Shown in pieces: positions 27,756-39,510 of a DNA stretch of 64,000 nt. The first letter of the stretch is position 1. Every line of letters starts with the position of its first letter. This DNA comes from DATKNA01 sp963786765. GTDB lineage: Bacteria; Actinomycetota; Actinomycetes; Actinomycetales; Kineosporiaceae. The position numbers and the translations under genes were made by a program. The stretch is taken from positions 159,191-223,190 of the forward strand of contig CAWBAJ010000028.1 in assembly GCA_963786765.1 (NCBI GenBank). The letters run 5' to 3'. The notes beneath the pieces were generated by a model that did no database searches, had not been told where the DNA came from, and saw only the letters and a program-made list of their open reading frames with translations.

Positions 27756-30700
27756 GCAGCGATCACGCCCTCGAGGCGGCGGATGCCGAGCACGCGGCGG
27801 CCGGGGGAAGGGGAGGCCCTGAGCGTCAGCAACTGGCCGGCCGCCGGGCCGGGCGCCGGGCCGGGCGGCTGGTGGTGGCGGCGGTCGCGGTCGTGGGCCT
27901 GGCCTCGGGGGTGCTGGCGGTCTCGGCCTGGCTGGGCGGATACCGGCTGCTGCTGGTCGCCTCCGGATCGATGGCCCCGACGCTTGCGGTCGGGGACGTG
28001 CTCGTCACCCACCCGGTACCCGTGCGGGCGTTGAAGCCCGGGCAGGTGGTCACGTTCACGGACACCTCCAGGGGCGGGCTCCTGGTCACGCACCGGGTGG
28101 CGGCCGTCGACGTCCAGGGTGCGCGGGTGGCGGTGGAGACCCGGGGGGACGCCAACACCGGCACCGAGCGGTGGACGGTGAACGCCGACGACGTCGTCGG
28201 CGGGCTGGTCGCTCACGTCGGCGGCGTGGGCCCGGTCGTCGGGTGGCTGATGACCCCGATGGGCAGATCGCTCGCGGCCGCCCCCGTGATCCTGATCGGG
28301 CTGGCGCTCCTGCGCCGGATCTGGGCCCGTCCCCCACCGGGATCAGAGGAGAAGAGGAGCCGCGGCGAGGTCGCCGGTACTTCTCGCGTCCCACCCCGCG
28401 GAGCCGGCGCCAAGGCCTCCGTCCTGCTCTGGGCGGGCCTCGTGGGGCTGGCCGGCTTCTGGATGGCGGTCACGGTGTCGGCGTTCACCTCCACCGTGAC
28501 CAACTCCAGTTCCCTGACCGCTGCGCCGGCCTTTCCCCCGACCGGCCTGACCGGGTCCTCGGGTCTGGACGCCCAGACCTCCCTGACCTGGAGCACCGTT
28601 CCCGGCGCCACGGACTACCAGGTCCAGTGGCGCAAGAACGGCACCGGGTCCTGGACAACAGCGGGCTGGACCGGCGGTGGAACGTCCACCACGATCGGCG
28701 GGCTGACCAACAACACCACCTACGAGTTCCAGGTCCAGGCCCGCAACGGGGCCGGCACCAGCACCTGGTCCACCAGCGTGCTGGCCACCCCACGGCAGTG
28801 GGCCCAGCTCAGCATCGGGGGCAGCCACGCGTGCGCCGTGACCGTGACCGGGCGGGCGTACTGCTGGGGCAGCAACGCCAGCGGCCAGATCGGCGACGGC
28901 ACGTTCGGGGTCGACCGCAAAGCGCCGGTCCCAGTCGACACCAGCACGGGCCTGACCAGCAGCAACGTGCGCCAGATCAGTGCGGGCGCCTCGCACACCT
29001 GCGCGGTGACCACCACCGGGCGGCCCTACTGCTGGGGCGACAACACCCGCGGCCAGATCGGGGACAACACCACCGGCACCAACCGGCTCACCCCCACCGC
29101 GGTCGACACGAGCTCCGGGCTGACCAGCACCACCGTCGCCACCCTCGCCGCCGGTTCGCAGCACACCTGCGCGGTCACGACGACCGGCCAGGCGTACTGC
29201 TGGGGCTACAACACCAACGGCCAGCTCGGGGACACCACCACCAGCCAGCGGACCACCCCGACCGCGGTGGACACCAGCACCGGGCTGACCACCACCAACG
29301 TCGCCACCCTCGGCGTCGCCGGCAACGACACGTGCGCGGTCACCACCACGGGCCAGGCCTACTGCTGGGGGTGGAACGCCAACGGCCAGGTCGGCGACAA
29401 CACCTCCGGCACCGACCGGCTCACCCCCACACCCGTCAACACCACCACCGGCCTGACCACCACCAACGTCGCCAGGATCAGCAACGCCGGCACGCACGTG
29501 TGCGCCGTGACCACCACCGGCCAGGCCTACTGCTGGGGCGCCAACAGCAACGGTCAGATCGGCGACAACACCTCCGGCACCGACCGGCTCACCCCCACAC
29601 CCGTCAACACCACCACCGGCCTGACCACCACCAACGTCACCCAGATCGCACGCGGAGCGTCCACCTGCGCGGTCACCACCACCGGGCAGGCCTACTGCTG
29701 GGGCGCCAACAGCAACGGTGAGGTCGCCGACAACACCACCACCACCCCCCGGCTGACGCCGAGAACCGTGAACACCACCACCGGCCTGACCACCACCAAC
29801 GTGGCCGCCGTCAGCGCCGGCGGGAACAACGCCTGCGCGCTGACCACCCCCACCGCCGGCACCATCTACTGCTGGGGACTGAACAGCCTCGGCCAGGTCG
29901 GCGACAACACCTCCGGCACCAACCGGCTCACCCCCACCCCACTCGCCACCGCCCCCATTCCCACCGCACCCCTCAGCGCCCCGACCGGGCTGACCGCCTC
30001 GATGGGCCCCACCCAGGTGGCGCTCTCCTGGACCGCGCTGGCCGGCGCCGGCGACTACCAGGTGCAGTGGCGCACCAACGGGGTCGGGAACTGGACCACC
30101 GCCACCTCCACCACCGGCACGACCCTGACCGTCACCGGACTCACCAACGGCACCGCCTACGAGTTCCAGGTCCGCGCCCACACCGCCGGCGGGTTCGGTC
30201 CCTGGACAACCAGCGTCACCGCCGCACCCGTGGCCACCCCGACCGGCCTGGCCACCACCTCCGGGCTGGACGCCCAGGTGTCCCTGACGTGGAGCACCGC
30301 GGCCGGGGCCACCGACTACCAGGTGCAGTGGCGCATCAACGGCACCGGGTCCTGGACCCAGGCCGGCTGGACCGGCGGCGCCACCTCGACCACGATCAGC
30401 GGGCTGACCAACAACACCCTCTACGACTTCCAGGTGCAATCCGGCAACACCTACGGCGGCGGCGCCTGGTCGGGCAGCGCGACCGGCATGCCCCGGCAGT
30501 GGTCCATCGTCAACGTCGGGGACGGCACCACCTGCGCGGTGACCGTCTCCCACCGGGGGTACTGCTGGGGACGCAACGACTACGGGCAGGTCGGCGACGG
30601 CACCACCACCAACCGCTCGACGCCGACGCCGGTGGACACCTCGACCGGGCTCACCGCCACCAACGTCAGCGAGATCACGACCCAGGGGTTCCACAGCTGC

Positions 30701-33700
30701 GCCAAGACCACCACGGGGTCCGCCTACTGCTGGGGGGCCAACGCCCACGGCGAGGTCGGCGACAACACCACCACCCAGCGGCTGACCCCCACCCCCGTGA
30801 ACGGCAGCACCGGACTGACCGCGGGGACCATCGGCGGCATCAGGCTCGGTCAGTACAGCAGCTGCGCGCGCACCTCGGGCGGCCGCATCTACTGCTGGGG
30901 CGACAACAGCGAAGGACAACTCGGGGACACCACCACCACCCAGCGCAAGACCCCTACGCTGCTGAGCGCCTCCACCGGCGTGACGACCACCAGCGCTCTC
31001 AGGTCCGGCTACCGCCAGGTCTGCGCCGTGACCAGCGGCGGACAGGGGTTCTGCTGGGGGCGCAACACCGAGGGCCAGATCGGCGACAACAGCTCCGGCA
31101 CGAACCGGCTCGCTCCCACCGCGGTCGACACCACCACGGGCCTGACCGCCACCAACAACAGCGTCGTCACACCGGGTGGGTATCACTCCTGCTCGCAGAC
31201 GACAACGGGTCAGGCCTACTGCTGGGGGCTGAACGACCACGGCCAGGTCGGCGACGCTACCTCCGGCACCAACCGCCTCACCCCCACCCCCGTAGACACC
31301 ACCACCGGATTGACCGCCACCAACGTCGCCGGTATTGCCCCCGCCCTCTACCACACGTGCGCCAGGACCACCGGAAGCCGCATGTACTGCTGGGGGGACA
31401 ACACCCACGGCAGCCTGGGCGACGGCACCGCCACCCAGCGCACCACCCCGACCGCCGTGTCCACCTCCACCGGACTGACGACGACCAACGTCGCATCGAT
31501 CGCCGCCGGGGGTTCCACGAGCTGCGCGATCACGTCGACAGGGGTCCTCTACTGCTGGGGCCTTAACGACTACGGGCAGGTCGGCGACGGCACCACCGGC
31601 ACCGACCGGCTCACTCCGACGGCGCCGGACACCACCGCGGTCCCGGCCGCGCCGGGCACCCCGACCGGGCTGGCGGGGACCTCCTGGCAGTCCGGGCAGG
31701 TGCCGCTGTCCTGGAGCGCCGTGGCCGGAGCGACGGACTATCAGGTGCAGTACCGGGTCAACGGGTCGGGCGGCTGGACCGCGACCGGCTGGCAGACCGC
31801 CACCAGCCTGACCGTGACCGGCCTGACCGACGGCACCACGTACGAGTTCCAGGTGCAGGCCCACAACGGCGGCGGCAACTCCGCCTGGTCGGCCAGCGTG
31901 ACCGCGCAGCCGAACACCGTCCCGAGCGGGTTGGCGGCGACCTCCGGGCTGGACTCCCAGGTGTCCCTGTCCTGGACGACGCTGACCGGTGCCACCGACT
32001 ACCAGGTGCAGTGGCGCGCCAACGGCACCGGATCCTGGACCGCCGCGGGGTGGACCGGCGGGGCCACCACCGCCACCGTGACCGGGCTGACCAACAACAC
32101 CACCTACGAGTTCCAGGTCCAGGCATCCAACGCCTTCGGCACCGGCTCATGGAGCTCGAGTGCGACCGCCACCCCCCGGCAGTGGGCCCAGCTCAGCGCC
32201 GGTGACTACCAGACCTGCGCCGTCACCGTGTCCGGCCGGGCCTACTGCTGGGGCGGCAACGGGTCCGGCGAGCTCGGCGACGGCACCACCAGCAGCCGGC
32301 TGTACCCGGTCCCGGTCGACACCAGCACCGGCCTGACCGCCACCAACGTCGCCCAGATCAGCGTCGGCTTCCTGCACACCTGCGCGGTCACCACGGCGGG
32401 GCGGGCGTACTGCTGGGGCTGGAACCAGTACGGGCAGATCGGCGACAACACCACCGGCACCAACCGGCTCACCCCCACCGCCGTGGACACCAGCACCGGC
32501 CTGACCACCACCAATGTGGCCCAGATCGTCACCGGCCAGCACAGCACGTGCGTGCGGACCACAACGGGCCAGGCCTACTGCTGGGGCAGCAACTTGTCCG
32601 GGCAGATCGGGGACGGCACAGCCACACAACGCACCACCCCCACCGCGGTCAGCACCTCGACCGGGCTGACCACCACGAACGTGGCTCAGATCACCCTCGG
32701 CGGCAAACGCCCGTGCGTGGTCACCACCACGGGCCAGGCCTACTGCTGGGGGGACCAGTCATATGGGGAGGTCGGCGACAACACCTCCGGCACCGATCGG
32801 AAGTCCCCCACCGCCGTCAACACCACCACCGGCCTGACCACCACCAATGTGGCCAGCATCGAGGCCGGGCAGTTCCACACCTGCGCCGTGACCACCACCG
32901 GCGCGGCCTACTGCTGGGGCTGGAACGCCGACGGCGAGATCGGCGACAACACCACCGGCACCAACCGGCTCACCCCCACCGCCGTCGACACCACCACCGG
33001 CCTGACCGGCACTAACGTCGCCGCGGTCAGCGCCGGCTACTCCCACAGCTGCGCCGTCACCACCACCGGGCAGGCCTACTGCTGGGGCGACAACGTGGCC
33101 GGCGGGATCGGCGACACCACCAGCGGCACCGACCGGCTCACCCCCACCGCGGTCAGCACAGCCACCGGACTCACCACCACCAACGTCGCCGCCGTCACCG
33201 CCGGCGAGTACTTCACCTGCGCCAGGACCACCTCCGCCGCCGGCGGAACCGCCTACTGCTGGGGCGCCAACGACCCCTCCACCGGCCAGGTCGGCGACGG
33301 CTACCTCCGGTACCAACCGCCTGACGCCGACCGCACTGGCGACCACCGCGGTGCCCGCGGCGCCGGCCAGCGCCCCGTCGAGCCTGGCGGCAACGTCGTG
33401 GCAGAGCACGCAGGTCCCGCTGTCCTGGGGCAGCGTGGCGGGCGCGGACGAGTATCAGGTGCAGTGGCGCACCAACGGCGTCGGGAACTGGACCACCACA
33501 GCCGCCACCACCATCACGAACCGGACCATCACCGGCCTGACCGACGGCACCACCTACGAATTCCAGGTCCGCGCCCACAACGCCGGCGGCTTCAGCCCCT
33601 GGACCACCAGCACCACCGCACAACCGAACACCACGCCGGTGCTGACCGCGAGCTCCGGGCTGGACGGGCAGGTCTCCCTGTCCTGGACGGGCGTGACCGG

Positions 33701-36700
33701 GGGGACGGACTACCAGGTGCAGTGGCGCACCAACGGCACCGGATCCTGGACGGCGGCCGGGTGGACCGGCGGCGCCACCAGCACCACCGTGACCGGGCTG
33801 ACCAACAACACCAGCTACGAATTCCAGGTCGAGGCCACCACCAGCTACGGCACCAGCCCCTGGACCGCCAGCACCCTGGGCACACCTCGTCAGTGGGCGC
33901 AGGTCAGCGTCGGGTACCAGCATTCCTGCGCGGTGACCGTGTCCGGGCGGGCGTACTGCTGGGGGCACAACAACGCCGGGCAGATCGGCGACGGAACCTT
34001 CGCCGTCGACCGGTTGACACCCGTCCCGGTGGACACCAGCACCGGCCTGACCGCCACCAACGTGGCCAGCATCAGCGCGGCCGATGACCCGTGGGACGCC
34101 CCCTCGTCCCACACGTGCGCGATCACGACCAGCGGCCAGGCGTACTGCTGGGGCTACAACGCATACGGCCAGATCGGCGACAACAGCACCGGCCGGCGGC
34201 TCACCCCGACGCCCGTGAACACCACCACCGGGCTCACCACCACCAATGTCGCGCAGATCAGCGCCGGCAACGGCTGGACCTGCGCGGTGACCACCGCCGG
34301 GCAGGCGTACTGCTGGGGTCACAACTACAACGGCGAACTCGGCTCCGCAGGCTCGCACTCCACCCCCTACGCGGTGGACACGTCGACCGGGTTGACGACC
34401 ACGAACGTGGCCCGGATCTCCGCCGGCGTCCAGCAGACGTGCGCTGTCACCACCGCCGGCCAGGCGTACTGCTGGGGAGCCAACGGGAGCGCCCAGCTCG
34501 GGGACGGCACCAAGACCAACCGCGCCACCCCCACGGCCGTGAACACCACGACCGGGCTGACCACCACCAACGTCGCCCAGATCTCAGCAGGCTGGGGGCA
34601 CACCTGCGCGGTCACGACTGCGGGCCAGGCGTACTGCTGGGGCGACAACGAGACCATCCAGACCGGCAACAACAGCTGGAGTGGACCGGCGAACCCGGTG
34701 CTGACGCCGACGGCGGTGGTCGCCGCGAACGGCCTGACCACGACCAATGTGGCCAGCATCAGCGCGGGGTACTGGCACACCTGCGCCACCACGACCGCGG
34801 GGCGCGCCTACTGCTGGGGTCAGCCGGCCAACGGCCAGCTGGGGAACAACAGCTCTGCCGGCCTCTTCGGGACGCCGTCCGCCGTGGACACGACCACAGG
34901 GCTGACCACCACGAACATCGCCGCGCTCGACACGGGAGACCCCCTCAGCTGCTTCCTCACCACCGCGGTCGCCGGCGGAACCGCCTACTGCTCGGGGTAC
35001 AGCACCTTGGTGGGCGACGGCACGTCGGGGGCGACCCGGGTCACGCCGACGCCGCTGGCGACCACGGCCATCCCCGCCGCTGCCAGCAGTGCCCCGACCG
35101 GCCTGGCGGCCGGCTCGGGCCTGGACGCGCAGGTGCCCTTGACCTGGAGCAGCGCCGCGGGTGCGGCGGATTACCAGGTGCAGTGGCGGACCAACGGGGT
35201 GGGCGGCTGGACGGCGACGGCCTCGACGACCGGCACGTCGACGACGGTGACCGGGCTGACCAACAACACCGCCTACGAGTTCCAGGTCCGCGCCCACACC
35301 GCCGGCGGGTTCAGCGCCTGGTCGGCCAGCGTGCTGGCCACCCCACGGCAGTGGGCCCAGCTCAGCGCCGGGATCACGCACACCTGCGCGGTCACCGTGT
35401 CCGGGCGGGCCTACTGCTGGGGCGAGGACACCAACGGCCAGATCGGCGACGGCATCAGCGGAATCGACCGCAAGGTGCCGGTCCCGGTGGACACCACCAC
35501 CGGGCTCACGACCACCAACGTGGCGTCGATCAGCACCGGGCAACTGCACACCTGCGCGGTCACCACCGCCGGCGCCCTCTACTGCTGGGGAAACGACGAC
35601 TACGGCCAGATCGGGGACAACACCACCGGCACCGACCGGCTCACGCCCACCGCGGTGGACACCACCACCGGGTTGACCAGCACCAACGTCGCCGCGGTCA
35701 CCACCGGCACCTACTTCACCTGTGCCAGGACCACCGCCGGGCGGGCCTACTGCTGGGGCGCCGACAACGGCGGGCAGATCGGCGACAACACCACCGGCAC
35801 CAATCGGCTCCAGCCCACCGCGGTGGACACCTCCACCGGGCTGACCACCACCAACGTCGCCCGGATCAGCGCCGGCGGCGGCACCACCTGCGCGGTCACC
35901 ACCACCGGACGGCCGTACTGCTGGGGCTGGAACGACTACGGCGCGGTCGGGGACAACACCACCGGCACCAACCGGCTCCAGCCCACCCCGGTGGACACGA
36001 CCACCGGCCTGACCACGACGAACGTGGCCGGCATCGAGGTCGGCGACCACCACACCTGCGCCGTCACCACCGCGGGCGCTGCCTACTGCTGGGGGAACAA
36101 CGCCAGCGGCCAGGTCGGCGACAACACATCCGGCACCAACCGGCTCCAGCCCACCGCCGTGAACACCACCTCCGGCCTGACCGCCACCACCGTGGCCGCC
36201 ATCACCGCCGGCGCATCCCACTCCTGCGCCGTCACCACCGCCGGCGCCGCCTACTGCTGGGGCGACAACATCAGCGGCCAGATCGGCGACAACACATCCG
36301 GCACCAACCGGCTCAAGCCCACCGCGGTGAACACCACCACCGGCCTGACCGCCACCAACGTGGTGGCCATCAGCAGCGGCGGCTCCTACACCTGCGCGCT
36401 GGGCAACCCCGCCGTCGGCGGCACGAGCTCCTACTGCTGGGGCGTCAACGGCCACGGCCAGGTCGGCGACAACACCTCCGGCACCAACCGCCTCACTCCC
36501 AAGATCCTGGCCACCACCGCCATCCCCGCCGCCCCCGCCACCCCCACCGGCCTGGCCGGCACCTCCGGCGGCGGGACCGGCCAGGTCCCGCTGACCTGGA
36601 CCAGCGTCGCCGGCACCGACTACCAGATCCAGTACCGCGTCAACGGCTCGGGTGGCTGGACCCAGACCAGCTGGCAGACCGCCGCCAGCCTGACCGTCAC

Positions 36701-36797
36701 CGGCCTCACCAACGGCACCACCTACGACTTCCAGGTACGAGGCCACAACGCGGGCGGCTACAGCGCCTGGTCCGCCAGCGTCACCGCCACCCCTTAG
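27752..36797 (+). CDS. SipW-like signal peptidase fused to a giant FN3/RCC1-propeller surface protein (one frameshift)
   Basis: About 3,014 codons read with one correction. Residues 40-60 are a membrane helix. The S26 peptidase core follows with Ser73 (ASGSMAPTL), His114 (VTHRVAA) and Asp133 (RGDANTG); His instead of Lys marks the SipW/ER type. A second helix (172-190), a basic linker and a third helix (223-243) end in VSAFTSTVTNSSS, itself a TasA-like processing motif. Then come nine FN3 domains (GATDYQVQW, GLTNNTTYEFQV) and five blocks of seven RCC1 blades, nearly all bearing a paired-Cys CAVTTTGxAYCWG core. The order is FN3 / 7 RCC1 / FN3-FN3 / 7 RCC1 / FN3-FN3 / 7 RCC1 / FN3-FN3 / 7 RCC1 / FN3 / 7 RCC1 / FN3. 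An extra T at about 33302 breaks the frame in blade 21; uncorrected, the first frame ends at 34087. Confidence 0.82.
29392..29638 (+). repeat. Near-identical RCC1-blade DNA repeats (example pair)
   Basis: A 79-base segment at 29392-29470 recurs exactly at 29560-29638, an offset of 168 bases or 56 codons, i.e. one blade. Shorter near-exact copies of ACCACCGGCCTGACCACCAC and of TACTGCTGGGG recur in most blades through 36500. The repetition makes the gene prone to recombination and to misassembly. Confidence 0.85.
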
Positions 36798-36804
36798 GCG
36801 CCAG

Positions 36805-36828
36805 CGACGATCCGAGCCCGGATCATCG
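36805..36828. terminator. Hairpin between the convergent giant gene and rluB
   Basis: CGACGATCCG (36805-36814) pairs with CGGATCATCG (36819-36828) with one mismatch and a four-base loop. It lies in the 42-base gap between the two stop codons and could serve both strands. Confidence 0.5.
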
Positions 36829-36839
36829 ACGAAGCCCGG

Positions 36840-37880
36840 CTACAGCCCGGCGGCCTCGAAGAGGGCGGACACCTCGGCCTGGCCCAGCACGCGGGTGCGG
36901 CCGGGGCGAAGGTCGCCGAGCCGGATGGGGCCGACCTGCGTGCGCACGAGCTGCTCGACGGGGTGTCCCGCAGCCGCCAGCATGCGCCGCACCACCCGGT
37001 TGCGGCCGTCGTGCAGCACGAGCTCGAGCAGCGCCTTGCCGGGCCGGGCGTCGACCACCTTGAAGCTGTCGACGCTCGCGATCCCGTCGTCCAGCTCGAT
37101 CCCCGCCCGGAGCCGCTTGCCGAGGTCGCGCGGCACCGGTCCGGCGACCTCGACCAGGTACGTCTTCGGCACCTCGTAGCTGGGGTGGCTCAGGCGGTGG
37201 CTCAGGTCGCCGTCGTTGGTGAGCAGGATCAGGCCTTCGCTGTCGGCGTCCAGGCGGCCGACGTGGAACAGGCGCTCCTCCCGGCCGGCCACCAGGTCGC
37301 CGATCGTCGGGCGGCCCTGCGGGTCCGACATCGCCGAGATGATGCCGAGCGGCTTGTTCAGCGCCAGGTACACGAGCGACTCGTCGAGCTGGATCCGGAC
37401 GCCGTCGACGTGCACCACGCTGCGCTTGGGGTCGATCCGGACGCCGAGCTCGGTGACGCGCCGGCTGTCGACGTCGACCCGGCCGGCGGCGATCAGCTCT
37501 TCACAGGCCCGCCGGGACCCCACGCCCGCCTGCGCGAGCACCTTCTGCAGCCGAACCCCGTCGGGCACGTGCACGTCGACGGCCGGCCCCGACGGCTGCG
37601 GGGGCTGGCTCCTCGACCCGGAGGGCCGCCCGAAGGCGCCGCCGCGCGTGGTGCCGCGGGTGCCACTCCCCGGCCCGCTCCCGCGGGCGCCGCCACGTCC
37701 GCCGCCGGTCATCCCACGACCACCGGCACCGCCGCGGCCACCGCTCTTGCCGCCGCCCGCGTTCTTGCCGCCGCCACCGCCCTTGCCGCCCCGCCGCCCC
37801 CACCGCCCTTGCCGCCCCCACCGCTGTTGCCGCCGCTCTCGGCTCTTGCCACTGCCGCTGCCGCCCGGGGTGCTGCTCAC
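36840..37880 (-). CDS. rluB: 23S rRNA pseudouridine synthase RluB-like, with Gly/Arg-rich N-terminal extension
   Basis: 346 residues from GTG 37880, which overlaps the scpB stop as GTGA. The first 90 residues are low-complexity Gly, Arg and Lys (GRQGRWGRRGGKGGGGG). An S4 domain follows (RLQKVLAQAGVGSRRACEEL), then the synthase core with LNKPLGIISAMSD, FHVGRLDADSEGLILLTNDG (catalytic Asp in GRLDADSEGL), and EGRNR-type tail HDGRNRVVRRMLAAAGHPV. RluB modifies U2605 of 23S rRNA in E. coli. The basic tail is probably disordered and RNA-binding. Confidence 0.92.
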   Translation of the reverse strand: MSSTPGGSGSGKSRERRQQRWGRQGRWGRRGGKGGGGGKNAGGGKSGGRGGAGGRGMTGGGRGGARGSGPGSGTRGTTRGGAFGRPSGSRSQPPQPSGPAVDVHVPDGVRLQKVLAQAGVGSRRACEELIAAGRVDVDSRRVTELGVRIDPKRSVVHVDGVRIQLDESLVYLALNKPLGIISAMSDPQGRPTIGDLVAGREERLFHVGRLDADSEGLILLTNDGDLSHRLSHPSYEVPKTYLVEVAGPVPRDLGKRLRAGIELDDGIASVDSFKVVDARPGKALLELVLHDGRNRVVRRMLAAAGHPVEQLVRTQVGPIRLGDLRPGRTRVLGQAEVSALFEAAGL

Positions 37881-38524
37881 ACCGCACCCCCGACGCCGAG
37901 CTCGTCGAGCGCGTCCATCTCGGGCAGGAACGGCGCGAGCGCCGGCAGCTCGTCGAGGGTGCGCAGCCCGATCCGGTGCAGGAAGTACTGGGTCGTCCGG
38001 TAGAGCACCGCGCCCGTCTCCGGGTCGTTGCCCGCCTCCTCGACCAGCCCGCGGCTGACCAGCGTGCGCATCACCGCGTCCACGTTGACACCGCGGACGG
38101 CGCCGACCCGGGCCCGGCTGACCGGCTGCCGGTACGCGACGATCGCGAGCGTCTCGAGGGCGGCCTGGGTGAGCTTCGCGGTCTGCCCGTCGAGGACGAA
38201 CCTTTCGACGACCGGGGCGTACTCGGCGCGGCTGTAGACCCGCCACCCCCCGGCGACCCGCCGCAGCTCGAAACCCCGTCCGGAGGCGTCGTACTCGGCG
38301 GCGAGCTCGTCGAGCAGAAGCGTCACCCGATCCACCGGAACTGCGAGCGCCGAGGCGAGGGACGGCTCGTCGACGGGCTCCTCGACGACCATGAGCACGG
38401 CCTCGAGCGCGCCGCGGGCACCGGCCGGCAGCGCGTCGACGTCCAGATCCACGGGCGGCTCGGCCTCCCGGATCCCGCCCGCGAGATCGTCGTCAGTCGG
38501 CTGCGCCTGGGTCACGGTCCCCAT
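37877..38524 (-). CDS. scpB: Segregation and condensation protein B
   Basis: About 215 residues from ATG 38524; GTG 38515 is an alternative. Two winged-helix domains: ALEAVLMVVEEPVDEPSLAS opens the first, and LTQAALETLAIVAYRQPVSR with RGVNVDAVMRTLVSRGLVEE is the strongly conserved ScpB signature. ScpB dimers bind ScpA and regulate SMC condensin in chromosome segregation. Its 5' end overlaps the scpA 3' end and its 3' end overlaps rluB by four bases. Confidence 0.94.
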   Translation of the reverse strand: MGTVTQAQPTDDDLAGGIREAEPPVDLDVDALPAGARGALEAVLMVVEEPVDEPSLASALAVPVDRVTLLLDELAAEYDASGRGFELRRVAGGWRVYSRAEYAPVVERFVLDGQTAKLTQAALETLAIVAYRQPVSRARVGAVRGVNVDAVMRTLVSRGLVEEAGNDPETGAVLYRTTQYFLHRIGLRTLDELPALAPFLPEMDALDELGVGGAV

Positions 38525-39510
38525 CCTGCCCTGTCGCGGTGGCCGGAACGCCAGTGGCATCGGCGCCGTCGAACTCGTCCTCCACGTCCACGGTCCCGTC
38601 GTCCGCCCCGGTCCACCGGATCGTGAGGTCCGCCAGCGGCGCCGCCTGGTCGAAGGCGACGGCGCCCTCGCGGAACAGCTCGAGCAGAGCGAGGAAGCGC
38701 GCGACGATGACGACCGTCGAGTCGGCGTCGGCGATGAGCACCCGGAAGCTGGCGGACCGGGTCCGCCGCAGCCGATCGACCAGTAGCGCCGCCTGCTCGC
38801 GCACGCTCACCGCCGGCGCGTGCAGGTGGTCCAGGCCCACCGTCGGCGGCGGCTTGGGCTGCATCGCGCGGGCCGCGATCATCGCGAGCTGCTCGGGCGT
38901 GACGCCGAGGACGAGCTCGGGCAGCAGCCGGGCGAAGCGCGCCTCGACGGGCACGGCGCGGGGCACCCGCCGGGCCTCCTCGCCCGATCCGCGCAGCGAA
39001 CGTCGCCGCGACGTCCTTGAACGCCCGGTACTGCAGGAGGCGGGCGAAGAGCAGGTCGCGCGCCTCGAGCAGGGCGAGGTCCTCGTCGTCCTCGACCTCG
39101 GCGGTCGGCAGCAGGCGGGCCGCCTTGAGGTCGAGCAGCGTCGCCGCCACGACGAGGAACTCGCTCGTCTCGTCGAGGTCCCAGTCCGTCCCGCGGGCCC
39201 GGATCCAGCCCACGAAGTCGTCGGTGACCTTGGCGAGCGCGATCTCGGTGACGTCCAGCTTGTGCTTGCTGATCAGGCCGAGGAGCAGGTCGAACGGCCC
39301 GTCGAAGTTGTCGAGGTGCACCTCGAACGCCGTGCCCCGGCCCGGCAGGACCCCGCCGGGCACGATCGCCCCGGGCGCCCCCGGCGCGGGCACCTCTTCG
39401 ATCGTGAGCTCGACCGAGAGGTCGGGGGCGAGGCTGTCGGCGTCCGGCAGAAGCACCGGAACGCCGACGGACACCTGCGGGCGGTCGGCCTCGGACGGGC
39501 CTGCCGTCAC
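38493..39510 (-). CDS. scpA: Segregation and condensation protein A (one frameshift)
   Basis: ScpA, the kleisin partner of SMC. The N-terminal frame from GTG 39510 reads normally (FEVHLDNFDGPFDLLLGLIS, then SEFLVVAATLLDLKAARLLP) to about 38985. There the frame shifts: the continuation PRAVPVEARFARLLPELVLG and RTRSASFRVLIADADSTVVI lies one frame over and ends at 38493. One extra base in a GGGCGAGG context near 38983 explains it. Since ScpA is normally required for healthy segregation and scpB is intact, a sequence error is as likely as a mutation. It overlaps parA as GTGA. Confidence 0.88.

Noticed and set aside
28345..28360. A purine-rich GGAGAAGAGGAG that could be a ribosome-binding site for a separate propeller gene
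   Set aside because: No ATG, GTG or TTG follows at usable distance in the reading frame, and the frame has no stop between the peptidase and FN3 part, so I keep it as one gene.
28343..31864. A 1,173-codon open frame on the minus strand
   Set aside because: It is the mirror of the repetitive RCC1/FN3 coding sequence; it is Gly/Val-rich without motifs and mirrors GC-rich codon bias. Similar mirrors at 33213-34358 and 34584-36746 were also left out.
28798..36520. A regular repeat array that might be a CRISPR
   Set aside because: The period is about 165 bases, all units are in frame, and they encode RCC1 blades with conserved YCWG. There are no short repeats with unique spacers.
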